From the NCBI GenBank assembly GCA_020847535.1, contig JADLBU010000097.1:1-45839 (forward strand): a stretch of 45,839 nucleotides of DNA, given 5' to 3'. The position numbers and the translations under genes were made by a program. How positions within the stretch are numbered: the stretch's first letter is position 1; every line of letters starts with the position of its first letter. The notes beneath the pieces were generated by a model. The model had not been told where the DNA came from and did no database searches. It was given only the letters and a program-made list of their open reading frames with translations. This document shows, piece after piece, positions 8,027 to 16,469 of this stretch. The stretch comes from Phycisphaerales bacterium (lineage in GTDB: Bacteria > Planctomycetota > Phycisphaerae > Phycisphaerales > UBA1924).

Positions 8027-9169
8027 GTGGCCCCGGTGACATCCCCCTCGAATCCCCGACCACTGCTCGCCCGGCTCCTGATCGCCCAGGAATCAGGCCT
8101 CATCCTCGTGATCGCCGCTCTCATGCTCGCCCTCACCATCTTTGGCGGCACCAAACAGGCTCGCGTACAAGACCCGGCGACCGGACAGTACACCAAGGTC
8201 GAGGTCAACCGCTTCCTTGATGCCCAGAACCTCGTCCTGCTCGCCAAAGACGCCTCCTTCATCGCCATCATGGCGGTCGCGATGACCGCGATCATCGTCA
8301 TGGGCGGCATCGATCTCTCCGTCGGCTCCATCTACGCGCTCGCCGCCGTCCTGGGGGCCATGACCCTCCGCGCCATCCAGGCCCACTGGCTGGGTGTCCC
8401 CTACGCCGAGCTCTCCAGCTCGATCGGCGGTCCATCGTTCTGGATCTCGGTCCCCATCGGCATCCTCGCCTGCTGCGGCGTCGGCGCTGCCTGCGGGGCG
8501 GCGAACGGAGCCATGATCGTCGGCCTCCGCGTCCACCCCTTCATCATCACGCTGGGCATGATGGCCGTCCTCCGCGGCATCGTCTTCGTCCTGACGCAAG
8601 GCCAGTCGATCTTCAACTTCCCCGAATCCTTCACCACCGGCTTCTTCAAGCTCGAGCTCGCCAAGATCATCCCCGCCGACTGGGCCAAGGGCCTCTACCC
8701 GATGCCCGTCCTCTTCATGCTCCTGGTGATGCTCATCGGCATGGTCATCCTCGGCCGAACGGTGCTCGGCCGGCGAACCTACGCGATCGGAGGCAACGAG
8801 ATCGCCGCCCGCTACGCGGGTGTCCCCGTCGGCCGCGCCAAGATCATCATGTACACGCTCGCCGGCGCCATGGCCGGCCTCTCGGCGTGCATCTACCTCG
8901 GCTACCTCGGCGCTGCCGAGCCCAACGCAGGCAACGGCTACGAACTCCGCGTGATCGCCGCCTCCGTCATCGGCGGCGCCTCCCTCTCCGGCGGCCGCGG
9001 CTCGGCTCTCGGCGCGATGCTGGGGGCGATCCTCGTCCAGCTCATCTCCAACGCGATGCTGATCCTCGAGATCGACCAGAGCTACACCGACATCGTGATG
9101 GGCGCGGCGATCATCCTCGCGGTGGTGCTGGATCAGTTCAAGGCGCGGCTGACGCCGGGACGTCACTAA
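8027..9169 (+). CDS. Sugar ABC transporter permease, RbsC/XylH type
   Basis: A 380-residue inner-membrane permease of the ribose/xylose/galactose importer family. The diagnostic segment MGGIDLSVGSIYALAAVLGA follows 'IAIMAVAMTAIIV', and RTYAIGGNEIAARYAGVPV is the conserved cytoplasmic loop that contacts the ATPase. 'AASVIGGASLSGGRGSALGA' near the C-terminus is also typical. About 8-10 hydrophobic segments can be counted. Translation starts at GTG (8027), since no ATG fits; a second GTG is at 8036. It belongs with the binding protein at 10186 and the ATPase at 13996, but is separated from them by a broken minus-strand gene, which is unusual for an importer operon. Confidence 0.92.
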   Translation: MAPVTSPSNPRPLLARLLIAQESGLILVIAALMLALTIFGGTKQARVQDPATGQYTKVEVNRFLDAQNLVLLAKDASFIAIMAVAMTAIIVMGGIDLSVGSIYALAAVLGAMTLRAIQAHWLGVPYAELSSSIGGPSFWISVPIGILACCGVGAACGAANGAMIVGLRVHPFIITLGMMAVLRGIVFVLTQGQSIFNFPESFTTGFFKLELAKIIPADWAKGLYPMPVLFMLLVMLIGMVILGRTVLGRRTYAIGGNEIAARYAGVPVGRAKIIMYTLAGAMAGLSACIYLGYLGAAEPNAGNGYELRVIAASVIGGASLSGGRGSALGAMLGAILVQLISNAMLILEIDQSYTDIVMGAAIILAVVLDQFKARLTPGRH

Positions 9170-10003
9170 CGAGCCCGCAGCGCAAGCAAGGGCATTTCAG
9201 TTTTCGGCTTCGTGGTCGGAGCGATGAACATCGAATATGACCGAGCGCCTTGGGGGCGACGTTACAGAAGCCGCTCGTTCCGCTCCTGCCCAAGTACCCC
9301 CCAAACCAGATCCCCGTGCATCCCGCCTCGATGATCGCATCCCGCACAACATCATCACACACCAACCAACCCGTGATTCCCTTGGGAACAAACACGCGGA
9401 TGCGCGGAGGTACCTTGCGGGAATAAAGCGCCAGGTCGAGTGCAGTCCGCTTGCCATCGTGCATCGAGCTTGGCCGATCGACGATGGACGTTCGCAGGTT
9501 GACGCAATCAAGCTCGACCGTCGGATTGGCGACCCAGTAAGAGACTGTTTCAGAACTTCGTCGCAGAGCGGTAGAACACAGGCAGGATGCCTGTGCCACG
9601 AGATGGGGTAGCGTTCTGAAACAGTCTCTAAGGTCCGATGTCCAGAGGCTTGCTGCGAAACACGATTTCCGCGATCGGCAGAAACTGAATTTGATTCGGT
9701 GCGGACCGCTCGAACACTCGCCTCAATCGATCTGAGATAATCGGTCGTCTGCCGCAAGAGTACCACGGCATGTCCTCGTCCTGCCGTTTGCTGCTCGCCC
9801 GAAGCTTGATCCCCTTGGGCCCACCGGCGGATGCGCCCGGCTCCGTAGCCGATTGCAGCGTGTATAGCCAAGTCGGCGATGGGGCCAGTGAGCACGCCTT
9901 CAACCATCCACTGCTTCCGCAACCTCTTGAGCCGGTTGGGAACCTCAGCGCTATCCAAAAACACGAAAAACTGACGCGAGGCTCCGCCGGAGGCTGATGG
10001 CAT
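9138..10003 (-). pseudogene. Imm11-family (DUF1629-like) immunity-type gene, broken by a MITE and a frameshift
   Basis: The two halves lie in different frames. The upstream half gives PWYSCGRRPIISDRLRRVFE and IQFLPIAEIVFRSKPLDIGP. The downstream half begins YWVANPTVELDCVN and continues with KVPPRIRVFVP and 'DAIIEAGCTGIWF', the signature of the DUF1629/Imm11 family seen next to polymorphic toxins. The 88-bp element at 9541-9628 separates them; removing it with one TAA duplication gives LDIGP-YWVAN in one frame. A further frameshift near 9820 is suggested because the N-terminal part (RQFFVFLDSAEVPNRLKRL, from the ATG at 10003) is in yet another frame. No toxin gene is adjacent. The 3' end overlaps the end of the sugar permease gene by about 30 bp. 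Confidence 0.75.
9541..9628. mobile_element. 88-bp MITE with 16-bp perfect terminal inverted repeats and TAA target duplication
   Basis: The left end GAGACTGTTTCAGAAC (9541-9556) and right end GTTCTGAAACAGTCTC (9613-9628) are perfect inverted repeats. TAA flanks both sides (9538-9540 and 9629-9631). A 3-bp TNA duplication and ends beginning GAG fit the IS1031/ISL2 branch of the IS5 family, so it is probably a non-autonomous derivative mobilised in trans (inference). The element carries one copy of the palindromic CACAGGC...GCCTGTGCCACGAGAT module (9572-9611). It has no coding capacity. Confidence 0.9.
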
Positions 10004-10185
10004 GGCCGGAGCATAATCAAACCGGCACTTGCATGAGCTTGAGGCCCATTCCAACCCGGGCCAGCCCTCCCCCTCCAGGGTCTTTCCCCTTCCCCCCACC
10101 CCCGGAACCCCGCTATTCTGATCACGTCCAATAGACCGCCGACTCATCAATTCCCGTCCTGAAACCGCTCCCGGAGCCCAAGCCC

Positions 10186-11178
10186 ATGAACCGCCGAACC
10201 CTCTCCCGAACCCTCGCCCTCGGCCTGCTCGCCGCCGGCGCCATCACCATGGGCTTCGCCACCCGTCCGGATGATCCAGCCCCCAAAAAATCCCTCGTCA
10301 TCGGCATCGTCGCCAAGTCCCAATCCAACCCCGTCTTCCAGGCCGCACGCACCGGCGCGGAAGATGCCTGCCGGGACCTGAGCAAGAAGCTCGGCATCGA
10401 TATCAAGCCCAACTGGCGAACCCCGACGAACGAGGATGCCCAGCAGCAGGCGCAGTTCGTCGAGCAGCTCGTCTCTCAGGGGGCCGATGGGATCGCCATC
10501 TCCTGCTCCGATGCCAACCTCCTGACCAGCGCCATCGACGATGCCGTCGGCAAGGGTGTCCAGGTCGTCACCTTCGATTCCGATGCCCCCAAGTCCAAGC
10601 GCATGGCCTACTACGGCATCGACGATGTCGAGGCCGGTCGCGAGGTTGCCCGCTACCTCGCCAAGGCGATGGGCGATAAGGGCACGGTGGCGATCCTGGC
10701 CGGAAACCAGAACGCCCCCAACCTCCAGGCCCGCGTCCGCGGTGTCAAGGAAGAGCTCGCCAACCACAAGGACATCAAGATCAAGGATGTCTACTACCAC
10801 AAGGAAACCGCTAACGATGCGGCGGCGATGGTCCAGCAGGTCCAGAACGCCAACCCCGACATCTCCGGCTGGGCGATGGTCGGCGGCTGGCCGCTGTTCA
10901 CGCAGAACGCCCTCGATGGCATCTACGACAAGGCCAAGGTCGTCAGCGTCGACACCCTCCCCGAGCAGCTCGAGTACGTCAAGAACGGCCAGGTCGACAC
11001 GCTGATCGGCCAGGACTGCTACGGCTGGGGCTACCAGTCGGTCGTCATGCTCGTCGACAAGCTCAACAGCGACAAGAGCCCCGAGAAGGTCATCAACACC
11101 TTCAAGCTCGCCGTCGTCAACAAGGACAACGTCAAGGAATACGAAGGCCTGTGGCAGAAGTGGCTGAAGAAGAAGTAA
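10186..11178 (+). CDS. Sugar ABC transporter substrate-binding protein, RbsB type
   Basis: A 330-residue periplasmic binding protein. The signal peptide is MNRRTLSRTLALGLLAAGAI followed by TMGFA; there is no lipobox cysteine. The mature chain has the type I periplasmic-binding fold: 'LVIGIVAKSQSNPVFQAAR', GADGIAISCSDANLL, VQVVTFDSDAP, YYGIDDVEAGREVARYL and 'VAILAGNQNAPNLQARVRG' are the usual strand-loop landmarks, and the hinge region reads 'DTLIGQDCYGWGYQSVVM'. The ligand is likely a pentose or hexose, not decidable here. It is followed by a strong terminator, so the kinase gene downstream must have its own start or depend on read-through. A TATTCT hexamer at 10114-10119 may be its -10. Confidence 0.92.
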   Translation: MNRRTLSRTLALGLLAAGAITMGFATRPDDPAPKKSLVIGIVAKSQSNPVFQAARTGAEDACRDLSKKLGIDIKPNWRTPTNEDAQQQAQFVEQLVSQGADGIAISCSDANLLTSAIDDAVGKGVQVVTFDSDAPKSKRMAYYGIDDVEAGREVARYLAKAMGDKGTVAILAGNQNAPNLQARVRGVKEELANHKDIKIKDVYYHKETANDAAAMVQQVQNANPDISGWAMVGGWPLFTQNALDGIYDKAKVVSVDTLPEQLEYVKNGQVDTLIGQDCYGWGYQSVVMLVDKLNSDKSPEKVINTFKLAVVNKDNVKEYEGLWQKWLKKK

Positions 11179-11179
11179 G

Positions 11180-11215
11180 AAGGCACTGGGCATCGGGCAC
11201 TGGGCATTGCTGAAA
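11180..11215. repeat. Word-like GGCACTGGGCATC repeat
   Basis: AGGCACTGGGCATC, GGGCACTGGGCATT follow one another directly between the stop codon of the binding-protein gene and its terminator. The same words recur at 4486, 19764, 22320, 28303 and 39424. Confidence 0.6.
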
Positions 11216-11221
11216 TGCAGG

Positions 11222-11254
11222 AAGGCCGGGCTTGAAGCCCGGCCTTTTCTTTCG
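11222..11254 (+). terminator. Rho-independent terminator after the sugar-binding protein gene
   Basis: Stem AAGGCCGGGC / GCCCGGCCTT with a TTGAA loop, then TTCTTT. Perfect 10-bp stem. Confidence 0.9.
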
Positions 11255-11322
11255 TCTGCGGGCTGGTCTGTGGCCCTTTTCCCGGAGCTGCGCCCGGCAC
11301 TCTCCCGCGGGCCCAAAGCCAT

Positions 11323-11337
11323 TATGATGCTCTCCCG
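11323..11337 (+). promoter_or_regulatory. Possible -10 directly upstream of the hybrid kinase gene
   Basis: TATGAT (5 of 6 consensus) lies 9 bases before the ATG at 11338, implying a 5' leader of only a few bases. There is no Shine-Dalgarno, and a terminator lies between this gene and the previous one. Confidence 0.35.
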
Positions 11338-13878
11338 ATGGGCAAGGCCACCCGATCCCGTATCAGCGCCGGCCCTGTGTTCCTGGGACTGCTGGTTCTC
11401 CTGCTCGCCGCCGCCCTCGGGGTCGGCCTGTCATGGGGGAACCAGCGCCGGCTCTCCCGTACACGCAACGACTTCAACGCATCCCTCCTCAACATCCGCG
11501 ACATCCGGGATGCCGTCCAGACCGCCTGCCGCAGCCGACTCATCATGACGATGACCGGCGACAGCGAACGCATTAACCTCCTGGGCGAGGTCGCCGATGG
11601 CCTTGAACACCTTGACCGCGACGCCGCCGAGGATCCCCAGCTCCGTGAGATCGCCGATCACCTCCGGCGCAACCTTGCCGCCTTCGATACCACGCTCGCC
11701 GAGGTCGCCGCTTCCGCCACCACGCCCGGCTCCATGGAGCAACTTGCCTTCGCCCTCGACGGTGAACTCCAGAAGTCCCTGACCACCATCAGCGCTGCAA
11801 GGGAGCGACTCACCGCCCGCTACGAGGCCGTCTCCACCGCCGCCTATGACAACGCCGTCTTCGTCCAGGCCTCGATGCTCGCCGTCCTCTTCGTCGCGCT
11901 CGCCGGCATCGGCATTGGAGCCCTCCTGGTCCGCAGGGAGAATCGCCGCAGGGATCGCGTCGAGCACGAACTCCGCGAGAGCGAGTCAAAGCTCGAACGA
12001 GCCGAGCAGATCACCAGCATCGGCTACTGGGTGAACGACCGGCTCGCAAAGACCGTCGCCGGTTCGGCCGAGTACTTCCGCATCTACGGTCTCCCCTACA
12101 CCGACCTTGTCCCTGTCCAGACGATCTTCGATCGCATCCACCCCGACGACATCGATGCGATCCTCCGCAACCACCGGGAGCTGGAGGCCGACCCCGGCCC
12201 GCGCACCGTCGAGTACCGGATCCTCCGTGACGGTCAGGTCCGTCACATCGTCGCCCACATCACCTGCGAGACCGAACCCGGCGGCCGCATCCTCCGCACC
12301 TTCGGCACCGTCCAGGATGTCACCGAACAGCGGCTCGCCCAGGCCGATGCCCGCGCCTGGCGAACCAGGTTCGAGGCCGCCGTCCGCTCCGCACGCCAGA
12401 TGGTCTACGAGCGCGATCCCCGCGCCGATTCGATCTGCTGGCAGGGTGCCTGCGGCGAAACGCTCGGGCTCGAGCCGGAGGCAATCGGCAACCTCGTCGA
12501 TTGGAAATCGCGCCTGCACCCCGATGACCTCCCCCGGTTCGAGACAGAGCTGAGGCGATCGGCCCACTCCGGCGCTCCCTTCTCGCTCGAATACAGGGTC
12601 CGCCACGCCGATGGGCGCTACATCTACGTCCTCGACCGATCCCAGCGTATCCCCTCCGGCGATGGCGCTCCGCATGTATTCGGCCTGGTCATCGACATGT
12701 CAGATCGCAAACGCCTCGAAGAGGAGCTGCTCCAGGCCCAGAAGCTCGAATCCATCGGAAGGCTTGCCGGCGGTGTCGCGCACGACCTCAACAACTGGCT
12801 GACCGCGATCCTCGGATACGCCGGCCTCGCACGCATCGATCGCGAGGTCTCGCACCTGGCCGAGTACCTCGAACGCATCGAACGCGCCGGCAACAGCGCT
12901 GCCAAGATGACCAACCAGTTGCTCGCCTTCGCCCGCCGGAAGATCATCGAGCCGCGCATCTGCTCCCTCAACGACATCATCCACGACGCCTGGGTTCTCC
13001 TCCGTCCCCTCCTGGGTGAGAACATCCAGGTGCGGACGATCCCCGCGGATTCGCTCTGGAAGGTTCGCGTGGATCCCGGCCAGTTCGAGCAGGTCATCGT
13101 CAACCTTGCTCTCAACGCCCGGGATGCGATGCCCGCCGGCGGAAGGCTCACGATCGAAACTCTCAACGTCGAGCTCGACGATGATTATTCCCGCACCCAC
13201 CCCGAAGTGATCCCCGGCCAGCATGTCATGCTCGCGATCTCCGACACCGGAAACGGCATCCCCGCCAACCAGATCGGCCGCGTCTTTGAGCCGTTCTACA
13301 CCACCAAGCCACGCGGCTCGGGCACCGGCCTGGGGCTCGCGACCGTCCTGGGGCTCGTCAAGCAGCACGGCGGACACATCTGGGTGTATAGCGAGGTCGG
13401 CAAGGGCACCACCTTCAAGGTCTACATCCCCCGTCACCTCGGAGAGCAGCCCAGGCCCGCAGCGCCGGCTCGCGCCCAAATCCGCTCCAGCGGGCACGAG
13501 ACCATCCTCGTCGTGGAGGATGAATCGCTCGTTCGCGAACTGGCGGTCGCCGCGCTCCGCGAGCAGGGCTACCAGATCCTCGAAGCCGACAACGCCCAGC
13601 GAGCCCTCGAATTTATCCGCTCGCATTCTTCCCGCATCCACCTCATCGTCACCGATGTCATCATGCCGGGCATGAGCGGCAAGCAGCTCGCCGAGGCCGC
13701 CCAGACCGCGCGCCCCGAGACCAGGATCCTCTACACCTCCGGCTACACCGACAACGTCGTCGTCCACCACGCGATCCTCGACGATGGTGTCAACTTCCTA
13801 CAGAAGCCCTACACCCCCATCCTGCTCGCCGCCAAGGTCCGCGAGGTGCTGGATGCCCAATCCGAGCCCGCCCGCTGA
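11338..13878 (+). CDS. Membrane-bound hybrid sensor histidine kinase (PAS-PAS-HisKA-HATPase-REC)
   Basis: An 846-residue inner-membrane kinase. Transmembrane helices lie at about residues 12-32 and 175-197, enclosing a periplasmic helical sensor of about 140 residues. Two PAS-like domains follow (about 215-330 and 345-455, with the HPDD and DGRYIYVLDRSQ landmarks), then HisKA with His482 in GGVAHDLNNWLTAILGYAGL. The HATPase has its N box at NARDAMPAGG (Asn593) and a G box at GSGTGLGLATVLGLVKQHGG. A C-terminal receiver has acceptor Asp773 in LIVTDVIMPGMSG and Lys in FLQKPY. There is no DNA-binding output, so a separate response protein is needed. It lies between the binding protein and ATPase genes of a sugar importer; sensing the same sugar is an attractive inference. 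Confidence 0.92.
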   Translation: MGKATRSRISAGPVFLGLLVLLLAAALGVGLSWGNQRRLSRTRNDFNASLLNIRDIRDAVQTACRSRLIMTMTGDSERINLLGEVADGLEHLDRDAAEDPQLREIADHLRRNLAAFDTTLAEVAASATTPGSMEQLAFALDGELQKSLTTISAARERLTARYEAVSTAAYDNAVFVQASMLAVLFVALAGIGIGALLVRRENRRRDRVEHELRESESKLERAEQITSIGYWVNDRLAKTVAGSAEYFRIYGLPYTDLVPVQTIFDRIHPDDIDAILRNHRELEADPGPRTVEYRILRDGQVRHIVAHITCETEPGGRILRTFGTVQDVTEQRLAQADARAWRTRFEAAVRSARQMVYERDPRADSICWQGACGETLGLEPEAIGNLVDWKSRLHPDDLPRFETELRRSAHSGAPFSLEYRVRHADGRYIYVLDRSQRIPSGDGAPHVFGLVIDMSDRKRLEEELLQAQKLESIGRLAGGVAHDLNNWLTAILGYAGLARIDREVSHLAEYLERIERAGNSAAKMTNQLLAFARRKIIEPRICSLNDIIHDAWVLLRPLLGENIQVRTIPADSLWKVRVDPGQFEQVIVNLALNARDAMPAGGRLTIETLNVELDDDYSRTHPEVIPGQHVMLAISDTGNGIPANQIGRVFEPFYTTKPRGSGTGLGLATVLGLVKQHGGHIWVYSEVGKGTTFKVYIPRHLGEQPRPAAPARAQIRSSGHETILVVEDESLVRELAVAALREQGYQILEADNAQRALEFIRSHSSRIHLIVTDVIMPGMSGKQLAEAAQTARPETRILYTSGYTDNVVVHHAILDDGVNFLQKPYTPILLAAKVREVLDAQSEPAR

Positions 13879-13946
13879 GCCGGTACTCCTCTCGACAAAC
13901 AGCCCCCTTCCCAACCTCATCTCTTTCCGTTACGCTTCCTCTCCTG

Positions 13947-13991
13947 TTTGCCCTTTGCCCTTTGCCCTTTGAGTTTTTCGCTTTGAGCTTT
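13947..13991. repeat. Heptamer repeat (TTTGCCC)3 with related TTTGAGT/TTTGAGC words
   Basis: Three exact TTTGCCC units (13947-13967) are followed by TTTGAGT and CTTTGAGCTTT just before the ATPase start codon. On the other strand these read CAAAGGG/CAAAGCTC, the words repeated at 24578, 27039 and 40949. They occupy the place where a ribosome-binding site would be. Confidence 0.7.
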
Positions 13992-13995
13992 CACC

Positions 13996-15639
13996 ATGCC
14001 CCTCCTCTCCGCCCAACATATCTCCAAACGCTTCGGCATCACCCAGGCCCTCGACGATGTCTCCGTCGAGTTCAACGCCGGCGAAGTCCACGCCCTCATG
14101 GGCGAGAACGGCGCTGGCAAGTCCACCCTCGGCAAAGCGCTCGCCGGCCTCCACAGGCCCGATTCCGGCACCATCACCATCGATGGCCGAACTCTCAAGC
14201 CCGGCTCCATCGACGATGCCTTCGATGCCGGCATCCGCATCGTCCACCAGGAACTCGCCCAGTGCCCCAACCTCACCGTCGCCGAGAACCTCTGCCTCCA
14301 CGACATGCCCACCAAGGGCCCGTTCAACCTCCGCATTGATCGCCGCGCCATGAACGAGCGCGCCGCCCGACTCGTCCACAAGCTCGACCCCGGCATCGAT
14401 GTCGAAGCCCCGCTCGGCACGCTTGCCCCCGGTCGACGACAGATCTGCCAGATCGCCGTCTCACTCGATGAGGGAAAGGGAACCGGTCACGCCGCACGCC
14501 TCATCGTCTTCGATGAGCCCACCAGCTCCCTCTCCGTCGCCGAGGCCGATCGTCTCCTCGAAATCACCCGCAAGCTCGCCGCCGATGGACTCACCATCAT
14601 CTACGTCTCTCACCGCATGGGTGAGATTTTCCAGGTCTGTGATCGCGTCACCGTCCTCCGCGATGGCAAGTTCGTCGCCACCAGCGTCATCAAGGACATC
14701 GATGAGCCCACCCTCGTCGAGCAGATGATCGGTCGCCGCCTGTCCACGCCCGCAGCCCGCGCTCATGGCAGCGGGGGAGTCAGCACCACCAACCACGCCG
14801 CCGTAGAAACCGCCGGCATCCGTCAGCTCGCCGGCGGCGAACACCACGCACCGACCACCGCCGCCCCGCTGCTCGAAGTCCGCAACCTCAACTCTCCCGG
14901 CAAGCTCAGGAACATCTCGCTCGCCGTCCGCGGTGGTGAAGTCCTTGGAGTCGGCGGGCTCGTCGGCGCGGGCCGGTCCGAGCTCCTCGATGCCATCTTC
15001 GCCCTCGACCCCCGCGCCGATGGCCAGGTGCTCGCCGAGGGCAAACCCATCTCGCTCGCCTCGCCCGGCGCGGCCAACGGCCCCATCCGCCGCAGCATGG
15101 GCTATGTCCCCGAAGATCGCCGACTCCAGGGTCTCTTCTTCCTCCTGGGCATCGATGAGAACATCCTGATGCCCTTCCTCCCGCGGCTGGCAAGCAAGCT
15201 CGGCTTCCGCGCCCGCACCGCCGAAAAGGCGATGGTCTCCGACAAGATGCGAGACTTCCGCGTCAAGGCCGCATCACCCGGCTCCCTCCCCGGCGAGCTC
15301 TCCGGTGGCAACCAGCAGAAGCTCCTGATCGCCCGCTGGATGGGTCGCCAGACCAAGGTCCTCCTCCTCGATGAACCCACCCGCGGCATCGATGTCGGCA
15401 CCAAGGCCGAGGTGTACAGACTCATCCGCGAAGCCGCCGATGCCGGCGCCGCCGTCCTGCTCGTCTCCAGCGAGATGCCCGAGCTGCTCGCCCTCTCCGA
15501 CCGCATCATCGTCATGTGCGAGGGACGAATCACCGGCGAACTCAACGGCGAACAGATGACCCAGGCCAACATCCTCCGGCTCGCCACCGCCGGCGAAGCC
15601 GACAAGGCCCGCATGGCCCGCGCCGTCGCCACCGTGTGA
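13996..15639 (+). CDS. Sugar ABC transporter ATP-binding protein, RbsA type (two ATPase domains)
   Basis: A 547-residue duplicated ABC ATPase that powers the RbsC-like permease. Domain 1 has Walker A GENGAGKST (Lys42) and Walker B LIVFDEPTSSLS; its signature is LAPGRRQICQIA, a divergent form. Domain 2 has a degenerate P-loop (GLVGAGRSELLDAIF) but a canonical LSGGNQQKLLIARW signature and LLLDEPTRGIDVG Walker B. This asymmetry is normal for the family. A linker of about 40 residues rich in Ala/His/Thr (RAHGSGGVSTTNHAAVETAG) joins the domains and is longer than usual. The Shine-Dalgarno is absent because the leader is occupied by heptamer repeats. Confidence 0.95.
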   Translation: MPLLSAQHISKRFGITQALDDVSVEFNAGEVHALMGENGAGKSTLGKALAGLHRPDSGTITIDGRTLKPGSIDDAFDAGIRIVHQELAQCPNLTVAENLCLHDMPTKGPFNLRIDRRAMNERAARLVHKLDPGIDVEAPLGTLAPGRRQICQIAVSLDEGKGTGHAARLIVFDEPTSSLSVAEADRLLEITRKLAADGLTIIYVSHRMGEIFQVCDRVTVLRDGKFVATSVIKDIDEPTLVEQMIGRRLSTPAARAHGSGGVSTTNHAAVETAGIRQLAGGEHHAPTTAAPLLEVRNLNSPGKLRNISLAVRGGEVLGVGGLVGAGRSELLDAIFALDPRADGQVLAEGKPISLASPGAANGPIRRSMGYVPEDRRLQGLFFLLGIDENILMPFLPRLASKLGFRARTAEKAMVSDKMRDFRVKAASPGSLPGELSGGNQQKLLIARWMGRQTKVLLLDEPTRGIDVGTKAEVYRLIREAADAGAAVLLVSSEMPELLALSDRIIVMCEGRITGELNGEQMTQANILRLATAGEADKARMARAVATV

Positions 15640-15642
15640 CTC

Positions 15643-15765
15643 ATGCCGGCTTGCAGCCCGAAGGGCTGGGCGTTCATAGCCGGCGGTGAAGCGAGCCTTG
15701 CGAGCGCCACCCCCGGAAAGCTTCGAAAGCGATCGCGCCCTGAAGGGGTGCTCGTGTCTCGCGCT
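15643..15765. repeat. Intergenic palindrome-rich element (REP-like)
   Basis: The gap between the ATPase and sigma factor genes holds CAGCCC-GAA-GGGCTG (15654-15668), enclosed by GCCGGC...GCCGGC, and a second hairpin GCGCCCT-GAA-GGGGTGC (15735-15751) with GCGAGCCTTGCGAGCGCC between. I know this hairpin style as an abundant extragenic element in planctomycete genomes (recollection, not checked). Confidence 0.5.
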
Positions 15766-15845
15766 TCAACGCCAACCGGATACGATCCTTCCCGACAACT
15801 CTTCCGCACACAACCCCTTGCACTCGTCCCGAAAGATCAGAGGCA

Positions 15846-16469
15846 ATGGACAATCGCACCGCACCACCGTCGGCTCTCCCTGTCGGCGATGAATCCGCTC
15901 TGCTCCCCCGCCTCAAGGCCGGCGATGATGCCGCGTTCGATGAGCTCGTCAGGCTCGCCGGCCCCCGCATGCTCTCCGTCGCCCGCCGCCTGCTCGGCTC
16001 CGAGCAGGATGCCCAGGATGCCGTCCAGGATGCCTTCCTCAGCGCCTTCAAGTCCATCCAGCGCTTCGATGGCCGATCCCAGCTCTCCACCTGGCTCCAC
16101 AGGATCGCCGTCAACGCCTCCCTCATGAAGCTCCGCTCCGCTCGCCGCCGCCCCGAGCGATCTATCGAAGACCTCCTCCCCCAGTTTGGTGCCGATGGCC
16201 ACTACAAGAACCCGCCTCCCCGCTGGCAACCCGCGGCGATCTCCGGCATCGAACAGTCTGAGGTCCGCTCGCTCATCCGGTCCAAGATCGAGGAATTGCC
16301 CGAGCCGTACCGGGAGGTCCTGATGATCCGCGACATCGAGCAGATCGATACCGATGGCGCAGCGGCGATCCTGGGCATCTCCATCCCCGCAGTCAAAACC
16401 CGCCTCCACCGCGCCCGCCAGGCCCTGTACACCCTCCTCAACCCCTACTTCACCGAGGCCCAGGCATGA
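15846..16469 (+). CDS. ECF-type RNA polymerase sigma factor
   Basis: A 207-residue sigma-70 family protein with only regions 2 and 4. Region 2 reads 'AFDELVRLAGPRMLSVARRLLGSEQDAQDAVQDAFLSAF' with FDGRSQLSTWLHRIAVNASL (2.3-2.4). Region 4 has LPEPYREVLMIRDIEQIDTD then AAAILGISIPAVKTRLHRAR, the helix-turn-helix for -35 recognition. An AGAGG lies 2 bases upstream of the ATG. The stop overlaps the following anti-sigma gene (ATGA overlap), so the pair is translationally coupled; the partner probably holds this factor inactive until a signal. The 'ADGHYKNPPPRWQP' linker is of the kind seen in RpoE-like members paired with zinc-finger anti-sigmas. Confidence 0.95.
   Translation: MDNRTAPPSALPVGDESALLPRLKAGDDAAFDELVRLAGPRMLSVARRLLGSEQDAQDAVQDAFLSAFKSIQRFDGRSQLSTWLHRIAVNASLMKLRSARRRPERSIEDLLPQFGADGHYKNPPPRWQPAAISGIEQSEVRSLIRSKIEELPEPYREVLMIRDIEQIDTDGAAAILGISIPAVKTRLHRARQALYTLLNPYFTEAQA

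Noticed and set aside
9197..10150. A single intact 317-residue gene
   Set aside because: The frame crosses the MITE and leaves the family motifs in other frames; it is open only by chance through the element.
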